Positions 22,486 through 35,160 of a DNA stretch of 64,000 nt are shown piece by piece. The position numbers and the translations under genes are program-made. Source of the DNA: Paroedura picta (Eukaryota > Chordata > Lepidosauria > Squamata > Gekkonidae); NCBI RefSeq assembly GCF_049243985.1, contig NC_135379.1:21226001-21290000 (forward strand), given 5' to 3'. Within the stretch, counting starts at the first letter, position 1, and every line of letters starts with the position of its first letter. The notes under the pieces are model-generated. The model saw only the letters and a list, made by a program, of their open reading frames with translations, was not told the origin of the DNA and did no database searches.

Positions 22486-24924
22486 TGTAAAATTTTGCCT
22501 GTTTTCTCAGTTCAGGAACCTGAGGGAAGGAATGGGAGACTTAAATGGCACTCAAGAAGTTTTCATAGTCTAAATTAACAAAAAATATGTTATCCCAGGG
22601 GGAAAGGTGAAATCAGGAGTAACATTTCTAAGGTAACTCAGTATGGTTAACTTTGAGGTAAAATCGGTACATGCACAGACTTTAGTTCTTATGTTTAAGG
22701 CTAATGAGAGTTTCTTACAGTGACTTAAAATCTTTATGATTTTGTTCCAGTGTTTCACCCAAACACTTCAATACACTTTCTTTGAGTATTTTCTAACTCT
22801 TTTGTTTTCCAGAAAGCTGGTACACTCTTTCCAGTGCCCAGATCCCTTCTCTTGAAACACCAGTCCTCATAATGAGTTTTAAAATTGACACAAAGTCTCT
22901 AACAACAGTTTCTAACCACACTAGACAGGGATTTCTGTGCTCTATCTGTCTCAACTGGGTAGGAAAATTCTCTTCTCACTAGATTTATCCCCTTTTTTTG
23001 GCCCAAATGGGGGTCTCTGTCTAACTACCCACTCATCCTTGCCAACTTTCCTCAGTTCTCCTGTTTGTGTTAAACTGTTCTCAGTCTGAGCTCAATTCTG
23101 AAATTGTCAGTATTCAACTCGTCTCAGCTAAGCTGAAATCAATTCTCCACAGCATCCAGTTCAGAAGTCTTTCTCTGTTTAGCTGATGCTAACCAATCAG
23201 ATCTCTTAGAACAGCCTCTCACTCAAGGCTCTCTGGCTCTGTGAAGAATTAACCTTTCACGGTCTTTTATCTGCTTGCACAGCACTTCTAAGCTTTTAAA
23301 AGTGCAGTCCTTCACAGCGGCGCACATAATATCTAGGCTGTCTCTCCCCACCCCCTGCTTTTGGGTGGTGAGATGTAGTGCTGTTTTTCCTCTCCATTCA
23401 AGTACTTTAACTTGGAAGTAAGAGCAATTGATTAAAAGGTCCATGCTTCAAAACAGTTGTTCTAAATTCTGGAATTTTTGCATACTGTCCTTATGCTTAA
23501 GTGTTTCTTCCCTTCACAAGGGTTAAATTCTCCTCACTAATTCAACTAAACAACTGACAACTGTACTACTTCATACACTGCAATTCAAAAAATTGCATTG
23601 TAGATATCAAAACTTCTATTCCCCCTCCTCTAAATCCAGCACCCGAAAAAGGAAACCTAAACAGAAAAATCATGTATAACTTGCAAAGGAAGGAAAACTT
23701 AGTGGTGTGAAAACGAATAAGACAAAAAAAAATCTGGCTCTCCACAATTCACTTCTTAGGATCTGAGCTCCTCAGGATGATGTGGAATAAAATTCTTGTG
23801 GTGGGGGGAGGGTTTTCCACAGGCTAGATGGGAAGGACATTTAGAATTAAAAGTCTCAGGGAATAAACCATTTTTTGAATAAGGGAACAGGCAAGTACAG
23901 AAGGGCAATAAAGCTTTCACATTAAGGGATGTGAAATATCACAGTCATTCTTCAAGATAGAAGAATGTTGTACATGCATTAGGCTAGTAGATAAGACTGC
24001 ATTAAATTAAATTTCCCAAACCATAGTTTCTGCTGCCTGTTCACTGTAAACCACTTTGGGAGAGTGTTCGGGTGGCCAAACCCATGTGACTTCTGTGCCC
24101 TTGATCAGTATTGGAACACTGAAGCCGCTGGAGGACTTCCAAAATGAAACCCTGATGGAGAGCATTGGTGCAGTCAGCTGCCACGTGTGTAGATATCCAG
24201 TTTGGAAAAAGGAGAGGCAGAGCTAGCAGGAAGGAATACCTTTAATTTGACGAGCGAGAAAAGAAATAGCCAGGACTTGGAATTCCTAACGCCACATCAG
24301 CAAAACTGGAATCCTTGAATACCAAGATTTTAAAATGATGCAGATGAATGCAGACTTAAGAACCGTTCTCATAATAGAAATATCATCTTTTCCAACCATC
24401 TCTTGTATAGTCAGGCTAAACATATCCCCCCCATAACTCATACGCAGACATACAAAAGTGGCATATTGTACAGTATTATCCTAAGCATAGTTTAAGATTG
24501 CACAGTGAAGTCTGTGCCTTGGAGTCAAGGAGAAGGTTCATAAATGGATACCAAAAAGAGTACCCTTTAACATCTACTACAGGTTTGCTTTTTGGACGAT
24601 ATCAGCACCACACCTCAGAATTGCTGAAATATTGACTTTTCAGCATTAAAATGTTAAGATGTCTAACCCTGATTACATATATATATATTATCACATAATC
24701 ATATCCCAGTCCTTGGTCCAGAAACATTCTGGTTGAATTGGTTCATATTAAGAGTTTAATGCAACTAAATGAAACTCATTGTTATACTTGTGTCACAGAT
24801 TTATATCTCACTCCCCACAAGGAAGAGCAGTTAGTAAAACCATGGAGAAGAGTCACTTGTGAATGTTTGCATGCCCTGGCAGAAGGATGACTGGCCTAAA
24901 ATAAGACTAATTGCCTAAAGGAGG
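22486..24924. other. Intergenic, 2.4 kb without recognised repeats
   Basis: AT-rich and free of the common repeats seen elsewhere, apart from a trace of a LINE-like end near 24035. It lies about 16.7 to 19.1 kb upstream of the inferred COL1A2 start. Confidence 0.5.
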
Positions 24925-25040
24925 TATTCTCAACCAGAGTTACCCTGGAAGGGTTTCCTGAATGGGTGGGAGTGAATTAATTTTTATATATATTTTTAAA
25001 ATTGTTCAGGCTGGATTCATTCATGTCATGTCATGATCAT
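24925..25040 (-). mobile_element. hAT-like repeat, partial, same family as 13683
   Basis: ggtattctcaaccagagtta followed by ccctggaagggtttcctgaa-tgggtggga is the reverse complement of the right end of the 13683 repeat. It breaks off near catgtcatgtcatgatcatg. Confidence 0.5.
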
Positions 25041-25057
25041 GTACAAAATCTCTGGTA

Positions 25058-25257
25058 CTTAGGATCGGAAACTTCCAGGTGAGGCCTGGAGTTCTCCCGG
25101 ATCACACAGATAAGTTCCACTAGAGACAATGGTAGTTCCAGAGATTGGATCCTACTGTATGACATCCCTGAGTAGTGCCCTTCCCTCTCAGACTCCACCC
25201 TCCCCACGTTCTGACCCCCAAGTCTCCAAGGTTTTCTCAAACCAAAGTTGGCAACCC
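25058..25257 (+). repeat. Roughly 200-bp dispersed repeat
   Basis: Starts cggaaacttccaggtgaggc, contains cggatcacacagataagttc and ends caaaccaaagttggcaaccc. Confidence 0.7.
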
Positions 25258-25300
25258 TACTGGTTGTCCTAGGTATCATTTCTTTTTGTACATAGACATT

Positions 25301-25560
25301 TTTGGCAAGCTTTTCTCTACCCGAAGGAGTCTCAAAGCAGCTTACAATCGCGTTCCCTTACCTCTCCCCACAACAGACACCCTGTGAGGTGGGTGAGGCT
25401 GAGAGAGCCCTGATATCACTGCTCGGTCAGAACAGTTTTTTATCAGTGCCATGGCAAGCCCAAGGTCACCCAGCTGGATGCATGTGGGGGAGCGCAGAAT
25501 CGAACCCAGCATGCCAGATTAGAATTCCGTGCTCCTAACCACTACACCAAACTGGCTCTC
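25301..25560 (-). mobile_element. CORE (MIR-like) SINE, subfamily with gatatcactgctcggtcaga insert
   Basis: This is a reverse-strand copy with ttctctacccgaaggagtct, gacaccctgtgaggtgggtg, then gatatcactgctcggtcaga, the core caaggtcacccagctgg and the head taaccactacaccaaactgg. The extra segment sets this subfamily apart from the copies at 9345 and 17297. Confidence 0.85.
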
Positions 25561-26227
25561 CAAATTAGCCCTTTACCTCATAAAATAAGTATAAGAGACT
25601 GGGTTAGGGTAACTTCCTTAAATAGAAATACACAGGTGCCAATCTTCATTTGCAGATGGGAATAGCTGGACCTAGATGGTCTGAGGAAATATCATATATG
25701 TTACATCAATATTTGGTGGTTTAATGAATATCCCAAGAGCCTGTGGCCAAGGCTCCTGCTTAAATGAGTAGCTGCTTTGAAAGGCCTGATGTGTAAACAG
25801 CTTACTTTGGCTGGTACTGTTTTCTTTGGAAAGACTCAGACTCTGTGGTATTTATTTATCTCCAGGCATTTCAGGACTCGATCAAACCTCAAATGAACAG
25901 GTACTTAAAACCCATCTGTGGCCAGGAGGTGAGAAATTCATTGATAGATTCTTCTTAGGATAGTTTTTCTCATAAAACATTTATTTACTAAAATTCAGTT
26001 CATTTGCCCCCCAGAAACTGCCAAATTTATCTGCTATAAGCACACTAAAAACATTTTGAACTTTATGTGTTGATTTTTCCTTGAAATATTTTTCTTAAAA
26101 GTGTGTATAATTTGTCATACCATAAAAGCTAGCAGGGCATACTATTTAGAATATGAAGCTAATATCTGGGAGACTCAGATTCAAATCTCTGCTCTGCCAT
26201 GGAAGCACATGGAAAGACCTTCAGCCA

Positions 26228-26229
<2 letters not shown>

Positions 26230-26260
<31 letters not shown>
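26230..26260. repeat. (CT)n microsatellite
   Basis: About 14 CT units lie 20 bp before the ATG repeat at 26280. Confidence 0.95.
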
Positions 26261-26279
26261 CAACTTCAAAGGGTTATTA

Positions 26280-26281
26280 TC

Positions 26282-26349
<68 letters not shown>
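26280..26349. repeat. (ATG)n microsatellite, about 23 units
   Basis: A nearly pure trinucleotide run of about 70 bp. It makes open frames of poly-Asp, poly-Met, poly-His and poly-Ile on the two strands, none of which is a gene. Confidence 0.97.
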
Positions 26350-26350
<1 letters not shown>

Positions 26351-26470
26351 AGATTTGTTTCCCACCACTCCCTTGCGGCTCGTGGTGGGTTACAGTATCC
26401 TAAAATCCCCTTTAAAACCCCATTAAAAGACAAAACATTAAACATTACCAACATTACCAAGATGGCGGAG
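26350..26470 (-). mobile_element. LINE-like 3' tail beside a microsatellite
   Basis: Reverse form of a tail with caccactcccttgcggctcg, tggtgggttacagtatcc and taaaaccccattaaaagac. It is next to the (ATG)n run, which probably grew from its simple-repeat end. Confidence 0.45.
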
Positions 26471-27660
26471 ATCGGCAACTCAACTTCCCCCCCTCCCACT
26501 ACTGGCGGGTGGAGAGGAGGTCCTGATGATGTTCACTTCGGTCCCAAATTCCACTGAAGGAGGAAGAAAATTGTATGATGCTTTGTGTACTCACTGGGGT
26601 ATAAAATATGAATACATTTATAAATAAATTGGGCCATAAATAATATCTAAATCAGTGATACTCACTCTGTTGCTCAGGACCCTTAGGTGGGTCTTTATCA
26701 TGCTACCTGTAGCTCTTCTAAGCATTGTTTCCCCATGTAGTGCCTGCCTCTTTTGTGACAACTCCTTGCAGGGAAAAAAATTAACACAGACAGAGGTTTG
26801 AACCACTCACTTTAAGAGAACTTTATTTATTTTTAATATCCTGGAGAAAGTTCATGTATTTCTCAGAATAGCATGTTTCTATCAGGGCTCTTTTGCTCTA
26901 ATAACAGTTGATGATTTGGCCTCCTGCAGGCTAGCTAACAATATTGATTGGATTTTTCCTACTCCGTTGCATGTTGCTTTGAGTGTCTTATGTGACCTGG
27001 AAAGGGTGGCTCAGTAGATTTATAATGAAATAAATTAACCTGCCCTCTGTTGCTGTAAAGACAATCTATCTTTTATCAGACCAGGTTGATAAAGTAACAT
27101 ATAAAACCACTCTTTTTGTTTTGGCTGCAAGGAACAGAAGGGCGAACAGTATTACCATTAACGCAGGCTCTTAATACTCTTACACTCTCTAGTCATGTAT
27201 GCTGTTTCAGTTCTTTGGTCTTAAATTTTATATTTGTAAATGTATCACTCAGAGGGATGTATAATGAAATATATTGATGGAGTAGCTCCTGAAGATTATC
27301 TGGAAGCTTCAGCTGATATCCCATTTCTGCCCCCTGATGACTTCTGACTGTTAGTGCCCAGTGTTATTCATGGTGCTGATGTTGAATAGCCTGGGATATG
27401 CATGTGAAAATGGCTATTTTCCAGGAAGAGCTAATGGGTCTCAGTAACTAACAAGGTATTACACCCTTCTATGTTCATTGACCAATAGACTTAAAAGAGG
27501 GTAACTCTGCTCAGGATGGCACCTTTAGAAGAAACAAGCATGGGCACTAAGAATCTTATGCCAAATGATGTCAAAACTGGGAGATTTACTGCATTGGAAG
27601 GAAGTGAGATAGGCGCGACATGTATGACAATGTTTATCCATGACAGAAATAACCTCTCTA

Positions 27661-27791
27661 GGGCCTATTCTGCATACAATAGATAATGCACTTTCAATGG
27701 ACTTTAGAAGTATATTTTCCTGTTCTGCACAGGAAAATCCAGCTGCCAATGCACATTGAAAGTGCATTATCCTATGTGTGCGGAATGGACC
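27661..27791. mobile_element. Palindromic non-autonomous DNA element, second family
   Basis: Two arms, cctattctgcatacaataga-tgcactttcaatg and its complement ending gtgtgcggaatgg, enclose gttctgcacaggaaaatcca. A related copy lies at 55463. The flanks share only cta/tag, so the target duplication and superfamily are unclear. Confidence 0.65.
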
Positions 27792-30703
27792 TAGGTCTCA
27801 AGCTGTGAGAGATATTCAAAAGAGGAGAGGTCTAATACTTGATACAACCAGGTTATGGGACATGGGTGAGTGACCAGACGCAGTCAGATATCCATCAGGA
27901 GAACTTGCCTTAAACAGTGTTTGTTCACTCAGCACTCTGAGGGAGGGTTGCTATGGGAGAAGAAGGAGCTTCCAGTTTTAATCAGTGTAAACAGTGACAG
28001 TCAGCTTTTTACCCCATTTTTGGCTGTACATATCTTCCTAGGGAACATGGATGCAAAGAAAAATGGCAAAAGCCCCCCTGCCTCCATTTCTGCTGGCCGT
28101 AGGAGGGCAGGAAAGAAACGGAAAGCTCGTTCTCCCTGTTGCAGCACTTCCTCACAGTGGTGAGCAAAGACCTGTTTAAGGTGAGTCCTCCTGATGTCTG
28201 TCTGTCTGCAAGTTCAGTCAAGCACCCGTGACCCCACACTTGTTGCACACATTGTATATTTGAGTCCTGAGAAACTGTTAGTAAATGGCAAAGAAGTCTG
28301 TTGCTCCATGGCTGTGACGGAGGCTTCCATCGCATCAGCTTGCAAGCCTCTGTGCAAGCCAAAATCTTCTTTGGAGGACCTTTAGGAATTACCGCCTTAT
28401 CGTGCTCATCTCTTTGAGATGCTCAATGCAGACCTGTTTAGCTTCTGCAGAGGAATTGCATCACATGCCTTCTGATATTTCCTTGGTACCTCCCACCGCC
28501 TGACAAACTGTAGAGGAGAATGTTTAAAAGAGCAGCCTGGCCTTCTCTGCTTGCACAGAAAGTCTGCTGAAGTCTCCTTGCTTTCTTTACCCAGAGTAAA
28601 CCTTAGCTTAATATGGATCATTATGAGAAAATACCCCAAGTTCTCTCCCCCACCCTGCTTTAAAGGCCTCTCAGTGATGTTTTCTCTTGGTGCACTAAAT
28701 CCCCCTCCCAACAAATCAGGCCGGGCAAACGTGGTATGGCTCAGAAACAACGATGAAGACTTCCAGGGCTGCAAGAAAGAGCACACTTTTACTTTGAAGG
28801 AGGGGGAGAACTGAGACTCGATCGTGATGTGATCATTCTTTCCATATGGTTTTGTTTATAAGTTATGGCGTTTCTTTTCAGACCGCAGTATTTCGCTGGC
28901 AGCTGTTTCTAGGTTAATGAAAAAAAGGTCTTCCTCAAATTCCAGCCCTGCCATGTGACAAGAACTTATATGGCTGAGTAGCATCTGGGAGGGAAACACA
29001 ACGGGCTGAGGAGCAGGGGGAGGTGGTTCCCATATTTATGATTAGCCATCCCCTCAGCCACAATATATAGAAGTCTGGATTAATACACGCACACACACAT
29101 ATAATTTCCTTGCTGGCATTTTCAAGTACCATGTGATTATAAAGGAGCCCGGAACAGCCAGGAAGATATTTAGCTCATTCACAGCTATTAAAAACAATAA
29201 GGTGACCAGTCACTCTCTGTGTGAATGGCCCCTTATGAGTTCATTAGTTCATACTAGGTTACAGCCTAACACAAACCAGCCCACTTTGAAAGAACAATGA
29301 GAAAACACCTAAGATTTTGATTTGAAAATAGTTATCTACTTTTAGCACCATTCTCTGCAGTGTCAGATTTCATTGAGTAATCAGTGTATGATGGGCTCTT
29401 TTCAGCAGCAGTATAGCGGTTATGGAATTCCCTCCCCTGACAGGCCTGACTAGCCACTTCCTTGAGGACCTTTAGAAAGGTAGCATTAATACCAAATCTG
29501 ATTGGCTGGTCCTCTGGCATTATGACCTCATTACTTATACAATGGGATCCCTGATTGGCTGTGATGTTGTGAAGGTGGAGCTGTTCTTTTGGAAGGTAAG
29601 AAAATGGCACCAAAGCTGCTGGTGAACAAGAATGATAAAAGCAGGATTTTGTGAATCTTTTAATAAGTGATTTAGATCTCCAAACTTCCTTTTCACTTTC
29701 TTGCCAAAAGTATCTGCAAAACTTCAAGGCATGATTTAAAACATTTCTATAAGGAAAGTTGGGATCCAAGGGGAAGAGAAAGAGATTAAAGATTATACAG
29801 TTATCTAACCATAATTTATAAATCTAAGGGATACAAACATTGATAGAAGCCCATACAAGAATCAGTAAGCACATCTGTTTTGGGATGCCACGATGCCACA
29901 TTCTCCATATGTCCAACGTTTGACAAAGTGTTTATTCTGATTTTTTCTCCCTCTTGTGTTCTCCAGACAAAGTTTCCTGCTGTAGAAGGCTGGAAAAGAA
30001 AACATCGTCTCTTGCTATGAATTGTTAACGGGCTCTTGCTCAGCTTTGCTCGGTTTAAGTACCTTGCTTAGATTGGCCCGAGACTCTGTTTTTTCTGGAA
30101 ACGTCATTTTGCACTTGGTCAGCGTTCCAAAACCGCAACACACTGAGAAGACATTCCTGCTCCACTTGCTCAGCTTTTTTCAGATTTCCTAACTCTCCAA
30201 CTTCTTTCAGACCTTTTCGGTTTTACCTGTAAAGAGGAGGACTACTTCTGCTTGTATTTCTTCTGACATGGATCCTCAGTACTGAAGTATTAGATTTAAA
30301 AAAAGAAATCAACTTGGCATATCTTGTGGAAAACGTTACCGCAGAAACATTTGCAATCACTTAAGAGTGCATTCCCACAATGCCTTGCGAAAAAAACCCT
30401 GAAAAAATTCAAAGACAAAAAGGCACAAGAAGTTACCCAGAGAAAAACAAGAAAATGGCTTTCTATTCTTTAGAGCTCGCTGGTACACATATTCAGAAAT
30501 AGCCCTCTACCTATGATTATAGCATAACTTCAATGAAACATATACATTCTTGCAGTCAACAGCAGCCCTCAACATCTGTTTCTGCTTAAACTATACCTCC
30601 CTTTGGCATCCATTCAAAAAACTATCCTTTGCCTGCAATGCACTCTGTTTTTAAAGGGCCCGACCTCATTGCTGGTTTTACTGAATATAAATCTGATGTA
30701 ATT
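27792..30703. other. Intergenic, 2.9 kb almost free of recognised repeats
   Basis: This is the longest stretch without a clear repeat. A weak L2-like trace (tggaattccctcccctgaca, ccttgaggacctttagaaag) is at 29420-29480. A 145-codon minus-strand open frame (29332-29769) crosses that trace and is not convincing. No exon is recognised. Confidence 0.5.
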
Positions 30704-31075
30704 AGAATCATAGAATCATAGAGTTGGAAGGGGCCATACAGGCCATCTAGTCCAACCCCCTGCTCAACGCAGGATCAGCCCGAAGCATCCTAAAGCATCC
30801 AAGAAAAGTGTGTATCCAACCTTTGCTTGAAGACTGACAGTGAGGGGGAGCTCACCACCTCCTTAGGCAGCCTATTCCACTGCTGAACTACTCTGACTGT
30901 GAAATTTTTTTTCCTGATATCTAGCCTATATCGTTGTACTTGTAGTTTAAACCCATTACTGCGTGTCCTCTCCTCTGCAGCCAATGGGAACAGCATCCTG
31001 CCCTCCTCCAAGTGACAGCCTTTCAAATACTTAAAGAGGGCTATCATGCCCCCTCTCAACCTCCTTACATACATT
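30704..31075 (-). mobile_element. CR1 LINE, 3' end
   Basis: The minus strand encodes a 94-codon open frame with the CR1 ORF2 C-terminus: RLRGGMIALFKYLKGC, EERTRSNGFKLQ, RYRLDIRKKNFTVRVVQQWN and RLPKEVVSSPSLSVFKQRLD. It is followed by the usual CR1 3' UTR with ctagtccaaccccctgc and the terminal tctatgattct repeat. This fairly well preserved copy is 5' truncated. Confidence 0.92.
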
Positions 31076-31361
31076 TAAAGTTACTGAAAGATTGTAACCT
31101 GTGAGAAGTAAAAACAACATGAGCAATTTAGCATCTTGTTAGATGTATTCGTATTTGAACATGCCTAACAGTGGGCCATGCCATCGATTGATTGGACTCA
31201 ATGTTTCCCTTCCACAAAATGGGGAGGAAAGTCTTCTAGTGGAAGGAATCATCTTCAACAGGAGAGAGTACAAAGGAGATGCTTCAATCCAGTGACTTCA
31301 GCCATACATTCTGAGAGGAAGGGTGGGAGAAGAAACAGGAAATTCAACTGTCTTCATGTGT

Positions 31362-31475
31362 GTGTGTTTTATTTATTTATTTTTCAATTTGTATACCGTT
31401 GCTCCTCCAATGGTCTCACGGCGGTTCACAAGAATAAAACATTAAAATACAATAAAAATTCCTCCCTTACAACAA
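31362..31475 (-). mobile_element. LINE-like 3' tail
   Basis: tttatttatttatttttcaa, tgtataccgttgctcctcca, tctcacggcggttcacaaga and acattaaaatacaataaaa follow the common squamate reverse-tail form. Confidence 0.55.
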
Positions 31476-32154
31476 AGGCAGCAAGCGGTCAGATACCCTT
31501 CTAATTACTCCTGATTCTATCCCTCCTCGTTCAGCCGAAGGCCAAGTCTTCTTCCACTGGAAGTGGGTCCTGTTTAAATGTGCAATCACTAAATTGTATT
31601 TAGATGTGTATTCTCAGCTCACCAGTTTCCAAGAATCATTTTGAAGAAAGAATCAGCAACAAATTTGTTTGTTCCTGTGGCTATCACTACATCCTGATGT
31701 TACTTCTTAGCCCTGGGATTTAGAAGTAGTTTTGAATGTGGAGAGTCCTCTCAGTCACCATGGCTGGTAGCTACTGACAGACCTATCCTCCATGAATCTT
31801 TCCAAATCCAATTTTGGAGCTGTTTATCCCTGTGGCCATCACTACAACCTCTGACAGCAAAATGCACATTTTAATCATTCTCTATATAAGAAGTATTTCC
31901 TTTTATCTGTCCTGAACCTACTGCCTAAGCTTCATTGGATTCCCTGAAGTTCCAGTATTTTGAGGGAGAAAAAATTCTCTTTTGTCAACTCTCTACATAC
32001 AGGATATTCCAGTTTCCTTCATTTCTGGTCCTGCAACTCCCATGATCATCTTGAAGCTGGGGGCTAATTTTGAGACTCGAAATTTGATTTTTCTGGGGAG
32101 TTTATCCCTACTACAGACAGGCATAAATATTATTTCATTATTATAGATGTCTCA

Positions 32155-32428
32155 GAAGAAGATGAAGAAGAAGAAGAGTTGGTTCTTATATGCCACTTTT
32201 CTCTACCCGAAGGAGGCTCAAAGCGGCTTACAGTCACCTTCCCTTTCCTCTCCCCTGTGAGGGAGATGAGGCTGAGAGAGACCTGATATTACTGCTCGGT
32301 CAGAACAGCTTTATCAGGACTGTGGCGAGCCCAAGGTCACCCAGCTGGCTGCATGTGGGGGAGTGCAGAATCAAACCCGGCTTGCCAGATTAGAAGTCCA
32401 CACTATTAACCACTACACCAAACTGGCT
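32155..32428 (-). mobile_element. CORE (MIR-like) SINE, insert subfamily
   Basis: Reverse copy with an A/G-rich tail side (agaagaagaagagttggttc), tatattactgctcggtcaga-like insert segment, core and complete head. Part of the caggtgtctgttg region is deleted. Confidence 0.85.
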
Positions 32429-32522
32429 GTAACACTCTCCCTCTTGGCTCTAAAAATAATCTCATAAGATCTGGACACCTTTCATGACTTCATGCAACTG
32501 CCAACACACATATATTTCTACA

Positions 32523-32746
32523 TAGAAGAAGAAGAGCTGGTTCTTATATGCCACTTTTCTCTCCACGAAGGTATCTCACAGTGGCTTACTTTTGCCTTTG
32601 CTTTCCTCTCCCCACAACAGACACCCTGTGAGGTGGGTGAGGCTGAGAGAGCCCTGATATCCCTACTCAGTCAGAACGGCTTAATCAGTGCTGTCGCTAG
32701 CCCAAGGTCACCCAGTTGGTTGCATGTGGGGGAGCGTGGAATCAAA
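32523..32746 (-). mobile_element. CORE (MIR-like) SINE, insert subfamily, head truncated
   Basis: Reverse copy about 95 bp from the previous one, with agaagaagaagagctggttc, cacaacagacaccctgtgag, and core; it stops at gcgtggaatcaaa before the head is complete. Confidence 0.8.
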
Positions 32747-32997
32747 ATAACTATGCTTGTTCTGAACTCAACTACTCGCATGCACTGACCAGGAATGGCA
32801 TTTCCCAATAGTCAGAAAATGAGATTTGAGTAACAGCATTCAAATGAGGTTTCCTGGGGGACAGACCCTCCCTCATTTGATTCATGTATATAAAACCCCA
32901 TATTCTTTTAGGAAACAAGTCACTGTGGAAGTTGTTACCTGTGTGCAAGCTAAACAGCAGGTAGGGGTGGTGGTTAAACCTCTATATCCCTCTACAA

Positions 32998-33107
32998 CAG
33001 GGGTAGTCAAGCTGCGGCCCTCCAGATGCCCATTGACGTTTGCTGGCAGGCACTCATGGGAATTGTAGTCCATGGATATCTGGAGAGCTGCAGTTTGACT
33101 ACCCCTG
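32998..33107. mobile_element. Fold-back hAT element (110 bp)
   Basis: Ends CAGGGGTAGTCAAGCTG and CAGTTTGACTACCCCTG, with a perfect 8-bp duplication ctctacaa at 32990-32997 and 33108-33115. The arms have diverged more than in other copies. Confidence 0.88.
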
Positions 33108-33115
33108 CTCTACAA

Positions 33116-33775
33116 CATTAAGCTTCTGCAATGCAAACTCATTTACCAACCTCCAAATTTTGTGATGAACATCGTGAGAGTACTGTACACTTTTTCGGAC
33201 TCAGTCTTGAAACCTTTTTCCTTTTGGGCTCCTCATTGCACATGATGACTCCTGAGAGCAGGGCTAACATGGAGGCTGAGAGGGAAAAGTCATGACAGAA
33301 GAATGTCTTCTCCCCCTTCTTCTTTTTCACAATGGTAGCAAGAGTGCCACATAGCTGAGCAGCTGGGATGGAGCCAAACCAAAGCTCTGCAAAGCCCTGC
33401 CCTGAACTCTGCGTAGACGTGGCTCAGCTGAGCAGTCAGAGCGCAGAAGGGGATCGCATAGAAGAGGCAGCCACAAAGTACTGTGTCATGCACCCTTCAG
33501 CTCCCGGCCTGCTATGCGTTTTAAACTGCCTTCCCCGGCTTCTGTGTGTTTTATTTCATCACTCCTACTCAAAATCATCGGTAAGCAAAGCCCACCTCTT
33601 GCCTAACTCAATTGCAAAATAAAATTTGGAGTCCAATAATTCCCCTTACATTTAGATACAAGGCTTTTGAGGTCTTCCAGTATTATTATTGGATCAAAAC
33701 TACTCCATTGGAAAGAGAGAGCTTGTGAAGAGCCAACTATTATTAAAGGTACTACCTGGCTCCAGAAAATTGATA
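33116..33775. other. Intergenic, nothing recognised
   Basis: No repeat, exon or RNA gene is recognised. Confidence 0.55.
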
Positions 33776-33892
33776 GACTTGTCTTCAGGTTTCTGTATAA
33801 ATGCAGCCATGGTTCTGAAGAACCCCAACAAAGTGTTTTGTATCAAAAGACAATTTGTTGTTTTGGCTGCAGCAGACTAGCATGGCTACCTA
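33776..33892 (-). repeat. Dispersed repeat of the ggtagccatg family, reverse copy
   Basis: The end gctgcagcagactagcatgg-ctacct is the reverse complement of the family start; the left side (agacttgtcttcaggtttct) is more diverged. It abuts the repeat at 33893. Confidence 0.5.
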
Positions 33893-34150
33893 GGTTTACC
33901 AGCCTCCAAGTGGGACCTGGAGTTGTCCTGGGATTATAACTCATCTTCAAACTACAGGGAACAATTCTCCAGGAAAATATGGCAGCTTTAGAGGGTGGAC
34001 TGTATAGCATCACACTCCTGCTGCCCCCTTCCCACCCCAAATGCCACCATTTTTACTTATTTTAGATTTTTATGCTGCCCTTCCATACGGCTCTGGGCAG
34101 TTTCCACCTACAAATCTCAAGGAACCTTCCAACATGGAGTTGAAAACTTT
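33893..34150 (+). repeat. Roughly 200-bp dispersed repeat, split by a LINE-like tail
   Basis: It starts gtttaccagcctccaagtgg and contains aacaattctccaggaaaata. At about 34047-34107 a segment with atttttatgctgcccttcca-tacggctctgggcag interrupts it; the right end resumes at acaaatctcaaggaaccttc and ends tggagttgaaaac. The insert has the form of a LINE-like 3' tail. Confidence 0.6.
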
Positions 34151-35016
34151 ATGGCTCCATATCCTATAGAATTTACCTTCAATGTAAGAACAAATCAGAG
34201 GTTGGATTTGTGTTGCACATTTCACCCAAATTTCTCACTAAAGTTCCAGCTCCATCTTTTTTGTTGTTGTTTTGTTCAGTGCTTTTAACAATTGTGATAA
34301 TTGGAAATTGAGTGGCTAAAACTTTCCCCATCAAGGTATCCTAGTGCTGGGAATGTTTCCATGGGATGAATTTATGTCTCTTGCACTTTATGTCTCTTGC
34401 ACTTAAAAGGGGTGGTATTTTTTGTTCAAAGAAGAATTGACCTGCTTTCAGAGGTTGTTATCCCGACTTAAACTGATCGTATAAACAAGCCCTCCACAGA
34501 ATTACAATACTTAATTCAGCTTCATATTTGCAGGGATTTTTACTAAGCTTGGCAGTAATATTTTGGTCTAAGACCTACAGGAAAAAAAAAAGTTATCTGC
34601 AGCAAATGTACTAGTATAGCTTAAAATGAAGGCTTTGTTGAAATTTTTGCTTTAAATAAAAGACTACCTCTAGATGCATGTCCAACCTATCTTCTTCTAG
34701 CCTTGGAATAACATTGTTATATTTAGAGTTTGAAATGTGTTTAGTTAAAAAAAAAAAAAACATGAGTCAGATGGGTTTTGTTGCAATCTAAATAGCTATT
34801 GGCCAAGGGTGTGCCTTTCTGTGGTGGCCTCATTTTGGAGACTTTCATTTATATAAAGTTAATTTGCTCTTAGTGGCATGCTGAAAAGAGACAATGGGAA
34901 ATTATCTGGGTCTCCATGTCCAATGGAGCTCATCTTTTAACAGTAGAGTGTAGCCATTGCTCTTTATTCTGCTTATACAGTGCCTGTTGCCTTGTGAGCC
35001 GTCTCCCACTCCTGTC
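34151..35016. other. Intergenic, nothing recognised
   Basis: Only A runs and a short duplicated phrase (atgtctcttgcactt, twice at 34374-34404) are seen. Confidence 0.55.
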
Positions 35017-35024
35017 CCATAGCC

Positions 35025-35160
35025 CAGGGGTAGTCAACCTGTGGTCCTCCAGATGTCCATGGACTACAATTCCCATGAGCCCCTGCCAGCGTTTGTGGGC
35101 AGGGGCTCATGGGAATTGTAGTCCATGAACATCTGGAGGACCACAGGTTTACTACCCCTG
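35025..35160. mobile_element. Fold-back hAT element (136 bp)
   Basis: Ends CAGGGGTAGTCAACCTG and CAGGTTTACTACCCCTG, with a perfect 8-bp duplication ccatagcc at 35017-35024 and 35161-35168. The two arms (each about 60 bp) are almost identical. Confidence 0.9.

Noticed and set aside
26153-26557. Open frames rich in Asp, Met, His or Ile repeats
   Set aside because: They are translations of the (ATG)n microsatellite and its complement plus a neighbouring LINE-like tail.
29332-29769. A 145-codon minus-strand open frame
   Set aside because: It crosses a weak L2-like trace that reads on the other strand and shows no protein motif.
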